From positions 1 to 6,070 of the forward strand of contig JAEZFH010000021.1 in NCBI GenBank assembly GCA_023437885.1: a DNA stretch of 6,070 bases, given 5' to 3'. The notes below the pieces were generated by a model. The model saw only the letters and a program-made list of their open reading frames with translations. It was not told the DNA's origin and made no database searches. This stretch comes from Bacillota bacterium. GTDB taxonomy: Bacteria; Bacillota; Clostridia; Lachnospirales; Lachnospiraceae. Each line of letters begins with the position of its first letter. Position 1 is the stretch's first letter. Below, one piece after another: positions 5,521 to 6,070 of this stretch. The translations under genes were made by a program, and so were the position numbers.

Positions 5521-6070
5521 ATCTGCCTTCCTGTTCAAAGCGGTAAATTGCTTCCAGTACAATCCGGATTTCATCATCCCATCCGCTTGCCAGACCTTTG
5601 TTCTCTGTCTCATAGACAACCTCGCCCGTAACGATATTGCCGGATACCGCACTGATCATTGCTCCTCTTACCTTTCGCCGATGGCAGACCGTATACAGAG
5701 CGGAGCTTTCCATCTCCACATTCAAGCAGCCCAGCTTCGACAGCTTCTCGATCCATTCCTCGGTCTCCCCGTAAAATGCATCATCGGAAGCATTGATCCC
5801 GTAATATATCTTACCGGATATCTCCTCCTTCATATCCTTTGCCGTATCAATCAGCACCCGGGTCAAATCAAAATCCGGTACGGCAGGGAAGCAATCCGGA
5901 ACATAGAATCTTGAAGTTCCTTCATTTTTCATGGAGGCGGTGGAGATCATCAGGTCTCCGATTCCGATCCCTTCCTGCAGGGCCGCGCTGCTGCCGATAC
6001 GGATCAGGCATTCTGCTCCGATATTAATTAATTCCTCCGCTGCAATTGCCGCGGACGGACAGCCCATCCC
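5519..6070 (-). CDS. Nucleoside phosphorylase I family protein, N-terminus missing at window edge
   Basis: The last 183 residues of a second phosphorylase; the start lies beyond the right edge, probably about 65-75 residues away judging by its neighbour. Numbering from the first Met seen (6067), it opens in the GMGCPSAAIAAEEL loop, followed by RIGSSAAL (phosphate Arg23), GIGDLMIS, FPAVPDFD, SDDAFY at 94-99 and the canonical ribose motif NVEMESSAL (Glu118, Met119, Glu120). It aligns along its length with the next gene (shared PSAAIA.EEL, RIGS, FPA.PD and D.FY), so the two are diverged tandem paralogues. Neither the Udp uracil pair (Gln-x-Arg) nor the catalytic Asp of E. coli purine nucleoside phosphorylase is present; where that enzyme has VSDHI this one has VSGNI. 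It could be a uridine-, purine- or modified-nucleoside phosphorylase. It is the most upstream operon gene visible. Confidence 0.83.
   Translation of the reverse strand, partial: GMGCPSAAIAAEELINIGAECLIRIGSSAALQEGIGIGDLMISTASMKNEGTSRFYVPDCFPAVPDFDLTRVLIDTAKDMKEEISGKIYYGINASDDAFYGETEEWIEKLSKLGCLNVEMESSALYTVCHRRKVRGAMISAVSGNIVTGEVVYETENKGLASGWDDEIRIVLEAIYRFEQEGR

Noticed and set aside
5506..5652. N-terminal extension of the second phosphorylase
   Set aside because: It overlaps the coding region of the upstream paralogue, shows no family sequence, and the AGGAGG site points to ATG 5505.

Overview
The window looks like a chromosomal segment of a Gram-positive anaerobe of the Clostridia, plausibly Lachnospiraceae-like. 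This is inferred from strong AGGAGG-type ribosome binding sites, moderate GC in genes with AT-rich gaps, a U-tract intrinsic terminator and a lipobox lipoprotein. No marker gene fixes the taxon. Every convincing gene lies on the minus strand, so transcription runs from the right edge to the left.

Right to middle (6070 to 686) is one six-gene run for nucleoside and base breakdown. In transcription order it holds: a nucleoside phosphorylase cut by the window edge (5519-6070); a second, diverged uridine-phosphorylase-family protein (4738-5505); a 105-nt gap with hairpins; an amidohydrolase of the 8-oxoguanine deaminase type (3277-4632); a ribokinase-like PfkB sugar kinase (2326-3234); an inosine-uridine-type nucleoside hydrolase (1361-2305); and deoxyribose-phosphate aldolase DeoC (686-1333). 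A clear terminator follows deoC (625-678). Gaps other than the 105-nt one are 13 to about 42 nt, which fits an operon.

Together the enzymes can free a base from (deoxy)ribonucleosides by phosphorolysis or hydrolysis, deaminate a purine base (8-oxoguanine would give urate), phosphorylate the free pentose, and split deoxyribose-5-phosphate into glyceraldehyde-3-phosphate and acetaldehyde. The deaminase and the two phosphorylases without the uridine-phosphorylase Gln-x-Arg uracil clamp suggest that the substrates may be modified or oxidised purine nucleosides rather than plain uridine. That specificity is inference.

Left part (1-625) is a separate unit. An AT-rich gap carries a sigma-A-like promoter (498-525), followed by a short stretch that reads as a small lipoprotein split over two frames (313-499). 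Next comes the start of a glycoside hydrolase family 3 lipoprotein that runs off the left edge (1-306). No tRNA, rRNA, CRISPR array or insertion sequence was seen.
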